The notes beneath the pieces are model-generated. The model did no database searches and was not told the origin of the DNA. It worked only from the letters and a program-made list of their open reading frames with translations. Positions 33,473 through 43,147 of a stretch of DNA of 64,000 bases are shown one piece after another; positions within the stretch are counted from its first letter, which is position 1, and every line of letters begins with the position of its first letter. The stretch is from Halonotius roseus. GTDB lineage: Archaea; Halobacteriota; Halobacteria; Halobacteriales; Haloferacaceae. The stretch covers positions 656,775 to 720,774 of the forward strand of contig NZ_SESI01000002.1 in the NCBI RefSeq assembly GCF_006861655.1, written 5' to 3'. The position numbers and the translations under genes were made by a program.

Positions 33473-34764
33473 GCAGCGACCACAGTCCCAAAGACGACCA
33501 CAACGCCTTCGTCACCAACGCCCGGATCGAGGGCGACGACGACGGCCCGTTGGCCGGCCGAACAATAGCGATTAAGGACAACATGTCGACCGACGGGGTC
33601 AGAACGACCTGCGGCTCGGCCATGTTGGACGACTACGTCCCGCCGTACAACGCAACCGTTGTCGACCGCGTCCTCAACGCGGGAGCCACGATGGTCGGCA
33701 AGGCCAACATGGACGAGTTCGCCATGGGCGGCACGACCGAAACCTCGGCGTTCGGCGCGACCGAAAACCCCGCCGCGCCGGGGCGCGTGCCCGGCGGCTC
33801 CTCGGGTGGCTCCGCGGCTGCGGTCGCCGCCGGCGAAGCCGACCTCGCACTCGGCAGCGACACCGGCGGCTCGGTGCGCAACCCCGCCGCCTTCTGCGGC
33901 GTCGTCGGCATCAAACCGACCTATGGGCTCGTCTCCCGGTACGGCATCGTCGCCTACGCCAACAGCCTCGAACAGGTCGGCCCCCTGGCGAACACGGTCG
34001 AAGATGCCGCCCTGCTGCTCGATGTGATTTCCGGCCCTGATCCGAACGACGCAACGACCAACGACGGCGGTGCCGACTCCGACTATGCGGCCGCCGCCGA
34101 CGGCGACGTTGACGGCCTCACGGTCGGCGTCATCACCGATCTGATCGAGGGTGCCGACGACGACGTGGTCGAGACCTTCCAGGCCTCGCTGGATGATCTC
34201 GAAGCCCAGGGCGCGGAGATCACCGAGGTCTCGCTGGACTCGCTGGAACATGCCGTCCAGGCCTACTACGTGATCGCCATGTCGGAGGCCTCCTCGAACC
34301 TCGCCCGCTTCGACGGCGTCCGCTACGGCCCCGACACCGACGCTGAGGGCAACTGGAACGAGCAGTTCGCCGCTGTCCGCGAGGAGGGCTTCGGCCCGGA
34401 GGTCAAACGCCGGATTCTCCTTGGGACGTACGCGCTCTCAGCGGGCTATCACGACAAATACTACAAGAAGGCCCAGGACGCCCGAGCGTGGGTGAAACAG
34501 GATTTCGATTCGGCTTTCGAGGATGTGGACGTGCTGGCGTCGCCGACGATGCCCGTGGTGCCGCCAAAACTCGGCGAAAGCCTTGACGATCCGCTTCAGC
34601 TCTACCTGATGGACGCGAATACGGTGCCCGTGAACCTCGCCAACCTCCCCGCGATCTCCGTCCCTGCTGGCGACGTGGACGGCCTGCCGGTCGGCTGCCA
34701 GCTTATCGGCCCAAAGTTCGGCGAGGAGACGATCATCCGGGCGGCGAGTGCGGTCGAGAACTGA
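33469..34764 (+). CDS. gatA: Asp-tRNA(Asn)/Glu-tRNA(Gln) amidotransferase subunit A
   Basis: GatA is the glutaminase of the tRNA-dependent amidotransferase. The 431-residue protein has the amidase Ser-cisSer-Lys triad with K36 (AIKDN), S111 (PGGSSGGSAAA) and S135 (DTGGSVRNPA), with the same spacing as bacterial GatA. The C-terminal half has the usual cap (LASPTMPVVPPKLGE and AISVPAGDVDGLPVGCQL). It is coupled to gatC. The pst operon starts 160 bases downstream. Confidence 0.97.
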   Translation: MSSDHSPKDDHNAFVTNARIEGDDDGPLAGRTIAIKDNMSTDGVRTTCGSAMLDDYVPPYNATVVDRVLNAGATMVGKANMDEFAMGGTTETSAFGATENPAAPGRVPGGSSGGSAAAVAAGEADLALGSDTGGSVRNPAAFCGVVGIKPTYGLVSRYGIVAYANSLEQVGPLANTVEDAALLLDVISGPDPNDATTNDGGADSDYAAAADGDVDGLTVGVITDLIEGADDDVVETFQASLDDLEAQGAEITEVSLDSLEHAVQAYYVIAMSEASSNLARFDGVRYGPDTDAEGNWNEQFAAVREEGFGPEVKRRILLGTYALSAGYHDKYYKKAQDARAWVKQDFDSAFEDVDVLASPTMPVVPPKLGESLDDPLQLYLMDANTVPVNLANLPAISVPAGDVDGLPVGCQLIGPKFGEETIIRAASAVEN

Positions 34765-34798
34765 GCAGAGCTGAGTGAGAAAGTGACCATTCTACTCG

Positions 34799-34891
34799 GT
34801 AGTCTATATATCACTACATACTGGTAGTAAATTAGGTAGCGATATTGGGGACACGTTGGTGGTGCGTAGCCGTATAGTTGGGTATTATAAA
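34799..34891 (+). promoter_or_regulatory. pst operon promoter region with GGTAGT-like repeats
   Basis: A TATA-like GTATTATAAACC is centred at about 34887, about 38 bases before the pstS ATG. Upstream, GTAGT (34799-34803) and ACTAC (34813-34817) form an inverted repeat around CTATATATC, and GGTAGT-like words recur at 34823 and 34835. This clustering is consistent with a regulator site for phosphate starvation control, but no known consensus is claimed. Confidence 0.45.
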
Positions 34892-34924
34892 CCGCTTTAG
34901 TACAATTCCGGATACCAGTAGGTG

Positions 34925-36076
34925 ATGTCACGCGACGCAGGGCGTCAGGCGAGCAACGTATCACGTCGAAAATATCTGGTCGGGACGGCTGCCGTCGGGA
35001 CGGCAGGCCTTGCCGGCTGTAGCGGCGGTAGCGGCGACGGCGATGGTGGCAGCGAAGACGGCAGCAACACCGTCGAATCCGGTTCCTCCGGCCCATCGAC
35101 GGTGACCGCCGAAGGCTCCTCGACGGTGTACCCCATCTCGAACAAGGGGAGTTCCTACTGGAACTCGAACTCGCCGGCCAGCGACGGCGAGTACTGGGGT
35201 GCCAACGACGAGTCGTCGGTGCCGGGCTGGGATCAGCTCGACACCGACATGAACATCGCCGACTACTTCGCCAGCCTCTATGGCTTCGAGCCGAGCGGCG
35301 AGCGATCGAACCCGCCGTTCGCCACCCGCGTCGCACTGAGCCACTCGGGAACCGGCTGTGAGGCGGTTCGAGACGGCCTCGTCGATATCGGGAACTCTTC
35401 CGGCCCGATCACGGCCGAACTCGATATCAGCGAGGAACAGCGCGACGAGAACTACGTCGACCACGTCGTCGGCCGCGACGGCCAGCCCGTGTTCGTCAGT
35501 CAGGCGATCTACGATGCCGGCGTCGACCAGCTTACCGGCGACCAGATCCGCGGTATCTATCAGGGCGATATCACCAACTGGAGCGAGGTCGGCGGCCCGG
35601 ATCAGGAGATCTTCGTGGTCGGCCGCGCCGAGGGCTCCGGCACCGACACGTCGTTCCGACTCAACATGCTCGGCGACGCCGACGCGCCGATGGATGTCGA
35701 CACGCGCCTTGGCCAGAACCAGCAGGTTCAGCAGGTGCTGCAGGACAACGACAACGCCATCGGCTACATGGCACTGGCGTTCTCGGGCTCGGGCATTCAG
35801 GCGATCGCCATCGACTTCGAGGGCACCGTCTTCCAGCCGGATCCCGACGCCGAAAACACCATTTTCGACTCCGAGTACCCGCTGAACCGGGATCTGCACA
35901 TGTACACCCGGATCAACGAGGAAACGCCCGACGGGACGGACATGCGCGAGGCGGCGTTCCTCAACATGTTCCTGACCGAGTTCGGCCAGCAGGTCTTCGT
36001 CGAGGACGTCAACTACATCACGCTGCCGACCTCGGATATCGAGGCCGAACGCGCGAAGCTCCCCGATCAGGCCTAA
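34925..36076 (+). CDS. pstS: Phosphate ABC transporter substrate-binding protein
   Basis: The protein captures inorganic phosphate outside the cell for PstCAB. It has a Tat signal (NVSRRKYLVG) and a lipobox LAGC with C32, then a Gly/Ser/Asp-rich linker typical of haloarchaeal lipoproteins. The PstS domain begins TVTAEGSSTVYPIS, which supplies phosphate ligands, and continues with GTGCEAVRDGLVDIGNSSGP and GRAEGSGTDTSFR, the second ligand loop. ATG 34925 is preferred over the adjacent GTG 34922. The 383-residue length is normal. It leads the pstSCAB-phoU operon. Confidence 0.96.
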   Translation: MSRDAGRQASNVSRRKYLVGTAAVGTAGLAGCSGGSGDGDGGSEDGSNTVESGSSGPSTVTAEGSSTVYPISNKGSSYWNSNSPASDGEYWGANDESSVPGWDQLDTDMNIADYFASLYGFEPSGERSNPPFATRVALSHSGTGCEAVRDGLVDIGNSSGPITAELDISEEQRDENYVDHVVGRDGQPVFVSQAIYDAGVDQLTGDQIRGIYQGDITNWSEVGGPDQEIFVVGRAEGSGTDTSFRLNMLGDADAPMDVDTRLGQNQQVQQVLQDNDNAIGYMALAFSGSGIQAIAIDFEGTVFQPDPDAENTIFDSEYPLNRDLHMYTRINEETPDGTDMREAAFLNMFLTEFGQQVFVEDVNYITLPTSDIEAERAKLPDQA

Positions 36077-36121
36077 CGCTGTAGCCGCGCTGCCGCTTGC
36101 TTTCAGCTCTGATTCCAGTAC

Positions 36122-37249
36122 ATGTCATTCACTACGCTTCAAACAGATTGGCGCGCGAGCATCGAGCGACGGCTGACCCACACGCGGGCGTTCGTCGACG
36201 ACACCGACCCGGACGCACTGGCGGTCGTCCTCGTCTCGATGGGGTCGCTGCTGGCTGCCTTCGTCGGGTTCCTGCTGGCGTCAGCGTGGACTGCCGTCCC
36301 GCTCGGCGCGTTTTTGATCGCTACTGGCTACGGCTGGGCGCGCCATCAAGCCCTCCTCGCTCGCGCGGTCACCTTCGCGATGACGACGGTGACGCTCATC
36401 ACGCTCGGGCTCATCGTCGTCTTCATTTTCGCCGAGTCGATTCCGGCCTTTCAGTACGAAACGACGACCGTTTTCGGCGTCTCCGTCCCGGGGTTCGGCA
36501 TGTTCGCACAGGCCCGCTGGGACGCCGTCTCCGAACCGGTTCGCTACTCGCTGCTCCCGATGATCCACGGCACCGTGATGGTGACCACCATTGCAACGCT
36601 CGTCGCCGCGCCGCTCGGCGTCGCTGCCGCGCTGTTCATCGCCGAGATCGCGCCGCCACGCGTCCGTGAACTCGTCAAACCCGGTATCGAGATACTGGCG
36701 GGTATCCCCTCGATTGTCTACGGCTTCATCGGCTTTACCGTCATCAACCCGTGGGCAAGCGGGGCGTTCGCGCTCAACGGCGGCTCGACGTACCTGTTCG
36801 TCGGGATGGTCGTCGGACTGATGGCGTTGCCGACGGTCGTCTCCGTCGCCGAGGACGCGCTCACGAGCGTGCCCGACGTGATGAAAAACGGCTCGCTCGC
36901 CCTTGGGGCGACCGACTGGCAGTCGATGACCTCGATCACGCTGCCGGCGGCCTTCTCCGGCGTGTCGGCGGCCGTCCTCCTCGGCGTCGGGCGGGCCATC
37001 GGCGAAACCATGGCCGCAACGGTCATGTTGGCCGGCGTCCCGCGGATCAGCGAGCCGCTCGTCAACGTTTTTTACGGGTATGAGACGCTCACCTCGCTGA
37101 TCGCCCGTGGCTACGGCAGCGCGAACGGCGTCCACGAAAGCGCGCTGTTCGCCGCCGGCGTCGTCCTGTTTGTGACCGTGTTGTGTCTCAGCATCGGCTC
37201 ACAGTACATTGAGGCGCGCATGCGTCGCCGGCTCGGAGGTGCCGAATGA
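36122..37249 (+). CDS. pstC: Phosphate ABC transporter permease PstC
   Basis: This inner permease subunit of 375 residues has two N-terminal helices (residues about 38-75) ahead of the usual six. The binding-protein-dependent transport loop (EAA motif) is visible as MKNGSLALGATDWQSMTSIT followed by LPAAFSGVSAAVLLGVGRAIGE. It starts MSFTTLQTDWR 45 bases after pstS and overlaps pstA by 4 bases (ATGA). Confidence 0.95.
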   Translation: MSFTTLQTDWRASIERRLTHTRAFVDDTDPDALAVVLVSMGSLLAAFVGFLLASAWTAVPLGAFLIATGYGWARHQALLARAVTFAMTTVTLITLGLIVVFIFAESIPAFQYETTTVFGVSVPGFGMFAQARWDAVSEPVRYSLLPMIHGTVMVTTIATLVAAPLGVAAALFIAEIAPPRVRELVKPGIEILAGIPSIVYGFIGFTVINPWASGAFALNGGSTYLFVGMVVGLMALPTVVSVAEDALTSVPDVMKNGSLALGATDWQSMTSITLPAAFSGVSAAVLLGVGRAIGETMAATVMLAGVPRISEPLVNVFYGYETLTSLIARGYGSANGVHESALFAAGVVLFVTVLCLSIGSQYIEARMRRRLGGAE

Positions 37250-38814
37250 GCCGCGTCACTCAGACCGCACTCGTCCGCGACGACCGCACGCTGTACGAGG
37301 CGGCTGCTGGCCTCGCGGTCGGCCTCTCCGGCGTCGCCTTCGTCACCGGCTTGGCGGCCCTCCTGAACATCGTCGCCATCGACGACCCCGTCGCTGGCCT
37401 CGAACTCTCCGTGCTGTTCGGCGTCGTCCTGCTCGGCCTTGGAGCCACGACCGTTGGCTTCGGCGTCGCCTCACGGTTTGACTACGTCGAGACAGGTGCC
37501 CAGCCAAGCGCGGGAATCGTCGCCGCGGCCGCGTTCACGGCGATCTGGCTTGCGGTCGGTGCAGCCGTCTCCGGTGCGGCCGGCCTCGGCACGGTCGGCC
37601 AGCTCGGCGTCGGGGTGTTCCTCGGCGCGGCCGCCTTCGCAACGACCGCCTTCCCGCGGGAGGACATCGGCTCGACAATGCCCGCCGGGGCTGTCGCCGT
37701 CCTCTGTGGGCTCGCGCTCGTCACCGGCGTCGTCGGCCCCGGCTGGGAGCAGGCTCTCGCCGGCTACAACGCGACGCTGTTCGGTGACACCGTCGTTCCC
37801 GCGGTCGTGTTGTTCGCCTCGCTGGTGACCGGCTGGAGTGCCGCGAAAGCCTACGGCGGGTTCGGGGCTCGCGGGCGCAACGTCGGCGCGTACGTGCTCA
37901 CCTACCTCGTCGTCGGCTCGATTCTCGCTGTCCTCGTTGGCCTCGTCGCCTTCGTCACGGTGCGGGGCCTCCCCGGCTTGTTCAACGGGTTCAGCGTCGG
38001 CGGGGCCGGCCTCCTCAGTTGGCCGTTCCTCACCAACGGAGCCGGCTTGTTGGCCGACATCGCGGGTGTCTTCCCCGCGCTGTTAGGCACGGTCTGGCTG
38101 GTCATCGGGGCCGTGCTCTTCGCCGTTCCGACCGGCGTCGGTGCCGCTGTCTTCCTCAGCGAGTACGCCGAACAGGGCCGCTTTACCGGGGCTGTTGAGG
38201 TGGCAACAAACGGCCTCTGGAGTACGCCGAGTATCGTCTTCGGCCTGTTCGGTGCCGCCTTCCTGATCCCGCGGTTCGGCAATCAGAAATCGTTGATCGC
38301 CGGGATGCTGACGCTCGGCTTCATGCTGTTGCCGCTGGTGTTGATCACGAGTCGGGAGGCGATCCTCGCGGTACCCGACGAGTACCGCGACGCCAGCGCG
38401 GCCCTCGGCGTCTCGAAATGGCAGACGATCCGCAGCGTCGTTCTACCTGCAGCGATCCCGGGCGTCACCACCGGCGTCATCCTCGGCGTCGGCCGCATCG
38501 CCGGCGAGACCGCGCCGATCCTCCTGACGATGGGCGGCGGCGTCCTCCCGGCGAAATCGGCCGCGCCCAACGTGTTGGGCGGGTTCCAGCTGAGCGCGTC
38601 GCCGCCGTTCGTCAGCAACCCCGCGCTGTTGGAGGCGACGAGCGCGCTGCCGTATCAGCTCTACGCGCTCATCACCGCAGGGCTGAGCGGCAACATCCAG
38701 AACCCACAGGAGTACGCGTGGGGGCTGGCACTGACGCTACTGCTTGTCGTGTTGGTCTTCTACGCGATAGGCATCGGGACGCGCTACTACTTCAGACGGA
38801 AACTCCACCAATGA
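37246..38814 (+). CDS. pstA: Phosphate ABC transporter permease PstA, extended form
   Basis: The protein pairs with PstC to form the phosphate channel. At 522 residues it is far longer than bacterial PstA (about 290). The N-terminal 200 residues form additional membrane segments ([20 protein letters not shown] and others) before the classical permease domain, which contains the EAA loop ([20 protein letters not shown] and [20 protein letters not shown]). The extended N-terminus is a haloarchaeal trait as far as I know. It overlaps pstC upstream and pstB downstream by 4 bases each. Confidence 0.94.
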   Translation: MSRVTQTALVRDDRTLYEAAAGLAVGLSGVAFVTGLAALLNIVAIDDPVAGLELSVLFGVVLLGLGATTVGFGVASRFDYVETGAQPSAGIVAAAAFTAIWLAVGAAVSGAAGLGTVGQLGVGVFLGAAAFATTAFPREDIGSTMPAGAVAVLCGLALVTGVVGPGWEQALAGYNATLFGDTVVPAVVLFASLVTGWSAAKAYGGFGARGRNVGAYVLTYLVVGSILAVLVGLVAFVTVRGLPGLFNGFSVGGAGLLSWPFLTNGAGLLADIAGVFPALLGTVWLVIGAVLFAVPTGVGAAVFLSEYAEQGRFTGAVEVATNGLWSTPSIVFGLFGAAFLIPRFGNQKSLIAGMLTLGFMLLPLVLITSREAILAVPDEYRDASAALGVSKWQTIRSVVLPAAIPGVTTGVILGVGRIAGETAPILLTMGGGVLPAKSAAPNVLGGFQLSASPPFVSNPALLEATSALPYQLYALITAGLSGNIQNPQEYAWGLALTLLLVVLVFYAIGIGTRYYFRRKLHQ

Positions 38815-39725
38815 GTCAGACAGATACCGCAGAGACGAGGACGAACCGCACTGAGAGCCAATCCGTTTCGACGACGACCGGCGAAACCGTCGAGGAGACG
38901 CAGGCCGAGTGGACGACCTACGAGGGCGGCGGCGAAACGAAACTCGCCGTCGATGACCTCGATGTCCACTACGGCAGCGACCACGCGCTGAAGGGCGTTT
39001 CGATGGACATCCCCGAAGAGAGCGTGACCGCACTCATCGGCCCGTCGGGCTGCGGCAAATCGACGTTCCTCCGGTGTCTCAACCGGATGAACGACCGCAT
39101 CCGCGCCGCCAGCGTCGACGGCACAGTGACGCTCGACGGTGAGAACATCTATCAGGACGGCGTCGACCTCGTCGAACTGCGAAAGCGGGTCGGGATGGTC
39201 TTTCAGAGCCCCAACCCCTTCCCCAAATCGATCCGCGAGAACGTCTCCTACGGCCCTCGGAAACACGGTGATATCGAGACGGGCCTGCTCGCCAGGCTGA
39301 CCGGCCGCGCCGACCCCGGCCGCGAGGAGGCACTCGTCGAACAGTCGCTCGAACGCGCCGCGCTGTGGGAGGAGGTACGCGACCGACTCGACGACAACGC
39401 CCTCGGGCTGTCCGGCGGCCAGCAACAACGCCTCTGTATCGCCCGGTGTCTGGCCGTCGATCCGGATGTCATCCTCATGGACGAGCCGGCATCGGCACTC
39501 GACCCCATCGCCACCTCGAAGATCGAAGACCTCATCGAAGATCTCGCAGAAGATTACACGGTCGTCGTCGTCACCCACAGCATGCAGCAGGCCGCCCGCG
39601 TCTCCGATCAGACCGCCGTCTTCCTGACCGGCGGCGAACTCGTCGAGTACGACGACACCGAGAAGATCTTCGAGAACCCCGAAAGCCAGCGGGTCGAAGA
39701 CTACATCAGCGGGAAGTTCGGGTGA
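38811..39725 (+). CDS. pstB: Phosphate ABC transporter ATP-binding protein PstB
   Basis: This ATPase powers phosphate import. The 304-residue protein has a Thr/Glu-rich N-terminal tail of about 45 residues, Walker [10 protein letters not shown] (77-85), the Q-loop [13 protein letters not shown], the ABC signature [13 protein letters not shown], Walker [13 protein letters not shown] and the switch His in VVVTHSM. An insertion [19 protein letters not shown] precedes the signature and is seen in haloarchaeal PstB. ATG 38811 overlaps the pstA stop; the pstB stop overlaps the phoU GTG. Confidence 0.96.
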   Translation: MSQTDTAETRTNRTESQSVSTTTGETVEETQAEWTTYEGGGETKLAVDDLDVHYGSDHALKGVSMDIPEESVTALIGPSGCGKSTFLRCLNRMNDRIRAASVDGTVTLDGENIYQDGVDLVELRKRVGMVFQSPNPFPKSIRENVSYGPRKHGDIETGLLARLTGRADPGREEALVEQSLERAALWEEVRDRLDDNALGLSGGQQQRLCIARCLAVDPDVILMDEPASALDPIATSKIEDLIEDLAEDYTVVVVTHSMQQAARVSDQTAVFLTGGELVEYDDTEKIFENPESQRVEDYISGKFG

Positions 39726-40399
39726 TCGCGGTGCCGCGTGAGGATTATCGTGCGTCGCTGGACGACCTGCGGGCGAACGTCGAGTCGATGGCCGAAGATG
39801 TCTTGAAACAACTTCAGCACGCTCTTGACGCGCTCGACGGCGACGACCACACGCTGGCCCGAACGGTGATCGACGGCGATGACCACATCAATCAACAGTA
39901 CCTCGATCTCGAAAGCGACTGTGTCGATCTGATCGCCCTCCAGCAGCCCGTCGCCTCCGACCTTCGTTTCGTCGTTGCGTCGTTTAAGATCCTGACTGAT
40001 CTGGAGCGGATCGCCGATCTCGCAACGAACCTCGCGCGGTACGCCCTCGCCGACATCTCGGCGATCGTCTCCGACGTTCGGATTCAGGAGATCGGCGAAA
40101 CCGCTGTGGAGCAGGTTCGGGCGGCCGTCGACGCGTACGTCGCGGGCGACGCCGACGCCTGTCGGGCGATCGCCGGCCACGACGACGAGCTCGATACGTC
40201 GTGTCAGACCGCCAGCGAGGCCGTCGTCCGGGAGCTGATTGCCAGCGACCCCGATGGATGGGAGATCGAACAACGGCTTGACGGCGTTTCCCGGCTGTTG
40301 CTGACGATCCGTGATCTGGAGCGGGTCGGCGACCATGCCGTCAACATCGCTGCCCGGACGCTGTATATGGACGAGGGGAGCCCTGAGCTGATCTACTAA
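39722..40399 (+). CDS. phoU: Phosphate signalling regulator PhoU
   Basis: PhoU modulates PstB and phosphate-responsive signalling. The 225-residue protein is made of two three-helix bundles with the PhoU metal-binding signatures [18 protein letters not shown] and [17 protein letters not shown] place the start at GTG 39722, which overlaps the pstB TGA (GTGA); a second GTG at 39731 is possible. It is followed two bases later by a second PhoU-domain gene. Confidence 0.95.
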   Translation: MIAVPREDYRASLDDLRANVESMAEDVLKQLQHALDALDGDDHTLARTVIDGDDHINQQYLDLESDCVDLIALQQPVASDLRFVVASFKILTDLERIADLATNLARYALADISAIVSDVRIQEIGETAVEQVRAAVDAYVAGDADACRAIAGHDDELDTSCQTASEAVVRELIASDPDGWEIEQRLDGVSRLLLTIRDLERVGDHAVNIAARTLYMDEGSPELIY

Positions 40400-40401
40400 C
40401 G

Positions 40402-41511
40402 ATGGAGACGAGAAAGATCCAGGAGGTCGGCGGCGGCACCTTCACCGTCTCGCTCCCGAAGGCGTGGACGAGCGATCACGGCTTCGAGGCCGGGATGGAG
40501 CTGCGGCTGTACACCCACCGCGACGGATCGATCCTCATCAGATCCTCGGAGGCTGAGGTCGGGTGGTTGGCGGATGCGACGGTCGATCTCGACGCCGGCG
40601 ACCCCGACGCCGGCGACCCCGACGGCGACAACCACGACGGCGACGATTCCGACGGCAACAACTCTGACGGTGTCGACCCCGACGCCGGCGACCCCGAGGC
40701 CGCCGCTCGTGCGGTTCGAACGGCACACACGGTCGGCTTCGAGACGATCACGCTGCGTCGACGCGGGGCGTTCACCGAGGCCGAGCGCGAGGCCGTCCGG
40801 TCAACGGTTCGAGAGTTGGTCGGGACGGATATCCTCACCGAGTCCGACGCCGAGATCACGATCGGCCACCTGTTGGATACGTCGTCGGCCTCCGTTCGGC
40901 AGTCGGTCATCCAACTCCAGTACGTGGTTGTCTCGCTGCTCCGTGATGCAGCCGAGGCGTTCGGTGACGCCGCCGACACGCAGACACGGGTTTGTGACCG
41001 CGCGGCCGAGGCGCGTCGCTCCGCGGAGATGATCACCCGGCATTTCTCCCGGTCACTGGTCTCGTATGCCGAGCTTGACTCACTTGGCGTCTCCCGATCG
41101 GAGCTGTTCGCCTACTACGAGATCGCTACCCGGCTCGAAACCGTCACCGAGCAGGCCGTCCGGATCGCAACCACGAGCGAAGAGCTTCCTGAGCCACCCT
41201 CGGCGGAGGCGGCCGCGGCTGTCCGCGCCGTCGTCGACGATGTTGCCCGCGCCGTTGACGACGCGGTAACCGCCGTCCTCAACGGGGAGCTGACGACGGC
41301 ACAACAGGCAAGGGAGCGATCTGCTGACGCCATCGAACAGATTGACGCGGTCGAACAGCGACTCTACGAGGAGTCGGTATCGGATTCGGTACCCGCGGCC
41401 GTCGCGCTATCGACCACCCTCACGCACCTGCGGCGAGCAGCCAACTGTAGCTGCGGCATCGCCGATGTGGCTGCGAGAACCGCAATCCGTGCGGAAAACA
41501 TCGATCTGTAA
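40402..41511 (+). CDS. AbrB-type DNA-binding plus PhoU-domain regulator
   Basis: The 369-residue protein begins with an AbrB/SpoVT-like swapped-hairpin domain (METRKIQEVGGGTFTVSLPK AWT, residues 1-50). PhoU-like helical bundles follow from about residue 170 to the end (SARRSAEMITRH type helices, LETVTEQAVRIA). Between them lies an Asp/Gly linker with repeated DAGDPD units (about residues 62-95), encoded by a short in-frame repeat. In haloarchaea such AbrB-PhoU fusions are annotated as phosphate uptake regulators. Position at the end of the pst operon, 2 bases after phoU, supports a feedback role. Confidence 0.88.
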   Translation: METRKIQEVGGGTFTVSLPKAWTSDHGFEAGMELRLYTHRDGSILIRSSEAEVGWLADATVDLDAGDPDAGDPDGDNHDGDDSDGNNSDGVDPDAGDPEAAARAVRTAHTVGFETITLRRRGAFTEAEREAVRSTVRELVGTDILTESDAEITIGHLLDTSSASVRQSVIQLQYVVVSLLRDAAEAFGDAADTQTRVCDRAAEARRSAEMITRHFSRSLVSYAELDSLGVSRSELFAYYEIATRLETVTEQAVRIATTSEELPEPPSAEAAAAVRAVVDDVARAVDDAVTAVLNGELTTAQQARERSADAIEQIDAVEQRLYEESVSDSVPAAVALSTTLTHLRRAANCSCGIADVAARTAIRAENIDL

Positions 41512-41520
41512 GCGGTTGGC

Positions 41521-42510
41521 TCACTCGATCGCGGGTCGGTGTTCCGCGACGACGGCGTCAACATCGGCCCAGACCACCGGTGGCTCCATCTCGGTGAGTG
41601 CCTCGTCGAGAGCGGTCAGCTGCTCGTCGAACCGCGCCGTCCACTCCGGATCAGCGCACGCGGTGAGACGTTCGCCGAGCGCGGTATGGCTGTCCTGAAT
41701 CTCATCGAGTCTGGGTTCGATCTCTGACGGCGACGTGACAGCCTCACGCTCGGCCCACGTTTGCACGGCTGTCAACTCCGCGTGGAGATCGGTGAGCATC
41801 AACGACAGCACGCGGTGGCGAACCCTCGCTGCGGCCCACCTGCTCGCGGCCTCGCTTTCGGGATCGTTCTCAGCGTCGTCAGCGTCGTCGCCAGCGTCGC
41901 TATCGTCGCCAGTGCCGCGAGCTTCAAGCTGGTCGACAACGTCGCTAAGTTCGCTCAGCGAGTCGGCAAGCGCGTCGATATCGGCGGTGAGTTCGTCGAC
42001 GCGTCGATCAGCGTCAGTGAGCCACGACTCGAAGGTGTCGAGTTCGAGCTGTAGATCGTCGGCGGCCTGTTGCACCTCGGTTGCGGCGTTGGTCAGTCGT
42101 CGAATTCGGCGGGCGATCTCGTAGAGATCACCGTCTGCTTTCATCGAAAGCACCTCCTGAAGTGCCTCACCGAGATCGTCCGCTCGGGTTTCGATATGGG
42201 CGAGCCGTGTGTCGAAGTTGTCAACGCGGTCAGAGACGAACGCCAGATCGGAGGTTGAGGGAGCTGTCGCCCGTGCATTATCAAGCTTGTCGCCCGCGAG
42301 TTCGACCCGCGTCTCGGCGGTCGTTACCACCATCGAGGCGTTCGCCAGCGCGTCGTCGACAGCGGCTCGGCTAACGACCCCGTCTTCCGCGACGATCGCC
42401 AGCGTTTCCCGCAGCTCACCGGGATCGGCGTCGGCCGTACCGACGATGTCGACCGCGCGCTCGATGGCGAGCCCATCAAGCTCGGTGTCGTCGGCATCTG
42501 CCTCGGTCAT
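41521..42510 (-). CDS. Coiled-coil 'halo transducer'-like protein
   Basis: The 329-residue acidic protein has no signal or membrane segment. An N-terminal part (about 1-50) looks like a small helical or winged-helix-like module (GELRETLAIVAEDGVVSRAA). The middle is a long coiled coil with heptads (DNFDTRLAHIETRADDLGEA and later DRRVDELTADIDALADSL). An Asp-rich break lies near residues 205-225, and a helical C-terminus contains EPPVVWADVDAVV. It resembles haloarchaeal proteins annotated 'halo transducer protein', though it lacks a recognisable methyl-accepting signalling tip. It converges on the pst operon. Confidence 0.75.
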   Translation of the reverse strand: MTEADADDTELDGLAIERAVDIVGTADADPGELRETLAIVAEDGVVSRAAVDDALANASMVVTTAETRVELAGDKLDNARATAPSTSDLAFVSDRVDNFDTRLAHIETRADDLGEALQEVLSMKADGDLYEIARRIRRLTNAATEVQQAADDLQLELDTFESWLTDADRRVDELTADIDALADSLSELSDVVDQLEARGTGDDSDAGDDADDAENDPESEAASRWAAARVRHRVLSLMLTDLHAELTAVQTWAEREAVTSPSEIEPRLDEIQDSHTALGERLTACADPEWTARFDEQLTALDEALTEMEPPVVWADVDAVVAEHRPAIE

Positions 42511-42535
42511 GGATGTACTCTATCGCGTGGGGTTG

Positions 42536-43081
42536 TTAGTGGTTCGATGGGAGAGCCATCCGGTACGCAAAACGTGCGAGTGAACCCGAGTGTGCGGCTG
42601 TCAGCGACAAAAAAGAGGGAATGACGGCGACGAACACCAGCCCGCCGACGAGCCGCTCGGTCGAACTCAGTGCTGACTCGCCGAGTGCCACCTCCGAACC
42701 GGCCGGATCGACGAAGACGCCGGCCAGCAGGAAGACGCCGGCCGACAGCGGCAACACAGCGACTGTCCGACTCAGGATTTTCAGCCGGTAGCGACCCGCT
42801 CGCTCGAACTGTTTGGCAAAGTGAGCAAATGCGTAGACCGCCGCTCCGAGAAAGCCGAACAGATAGACGGACACCGGAATCTGCATAGCGATCCCGACCT
42901 GACTCGCCGAGATGACGACCGCCAGCAGCGTCGCCGCGAGAACCGTCCAGTAGAAGATCCGCCCCCAGCGAGTGGCATACCAGTCGTCAGCTGTGTCGTC
43001 GGTGGCGGTGTCGGTCGGGTCGGCGGCGTCAGTCTGCTCGGCGGTCTCGGCAGTACCGGCGGCGTCAGCGGTGGATGGCAT
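42536..43081 (-). CDS. Four-helix membrane protein of unknown function
   Basis: The 181-residue protein begins MPSTADAAGTAETAEQ with an Asp/Thr-rich tail. After WYATRWGRIFYWTVLA come about four hydrophobic segments (ATLLAVVISASQVGIAM, VYLFGFLGAAVYAFAHF, AVLPLSAGVFLLAGVFV, GGLVFVAVIPSFLSLTA). The start at 43081 is preferred over an upstream ATG at 43090; neither can be excluded. I do not recognise a family. It lies 25 bases after the start of the coiled-coil gene on the same strand, so they may be co-transcribed. Confidence 0.72.
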   Translation of the reverse strand: MPSTADAAGTAETAEQTDAADPTDTATDDTADDWYATRWGRIFYWTVLAATLLAVVISASQVGIAMQIPVSVYLFGFLGAAVYAFAHFAKQFERAGRYRLKILSRTVAVLPLSAGVFLLAGVFVDPAGSEVALGESALSSTERLVGGLVFVAVIPSFLSLTAAHSGSLARFAYRMALPSNH

Positions 43082-43147
43082 GCTCGCCACACTCTCAGGC
43101 AGCTACGTAAAACGTGATGCTAAAATGACAGCAATCCGGCGACGACT

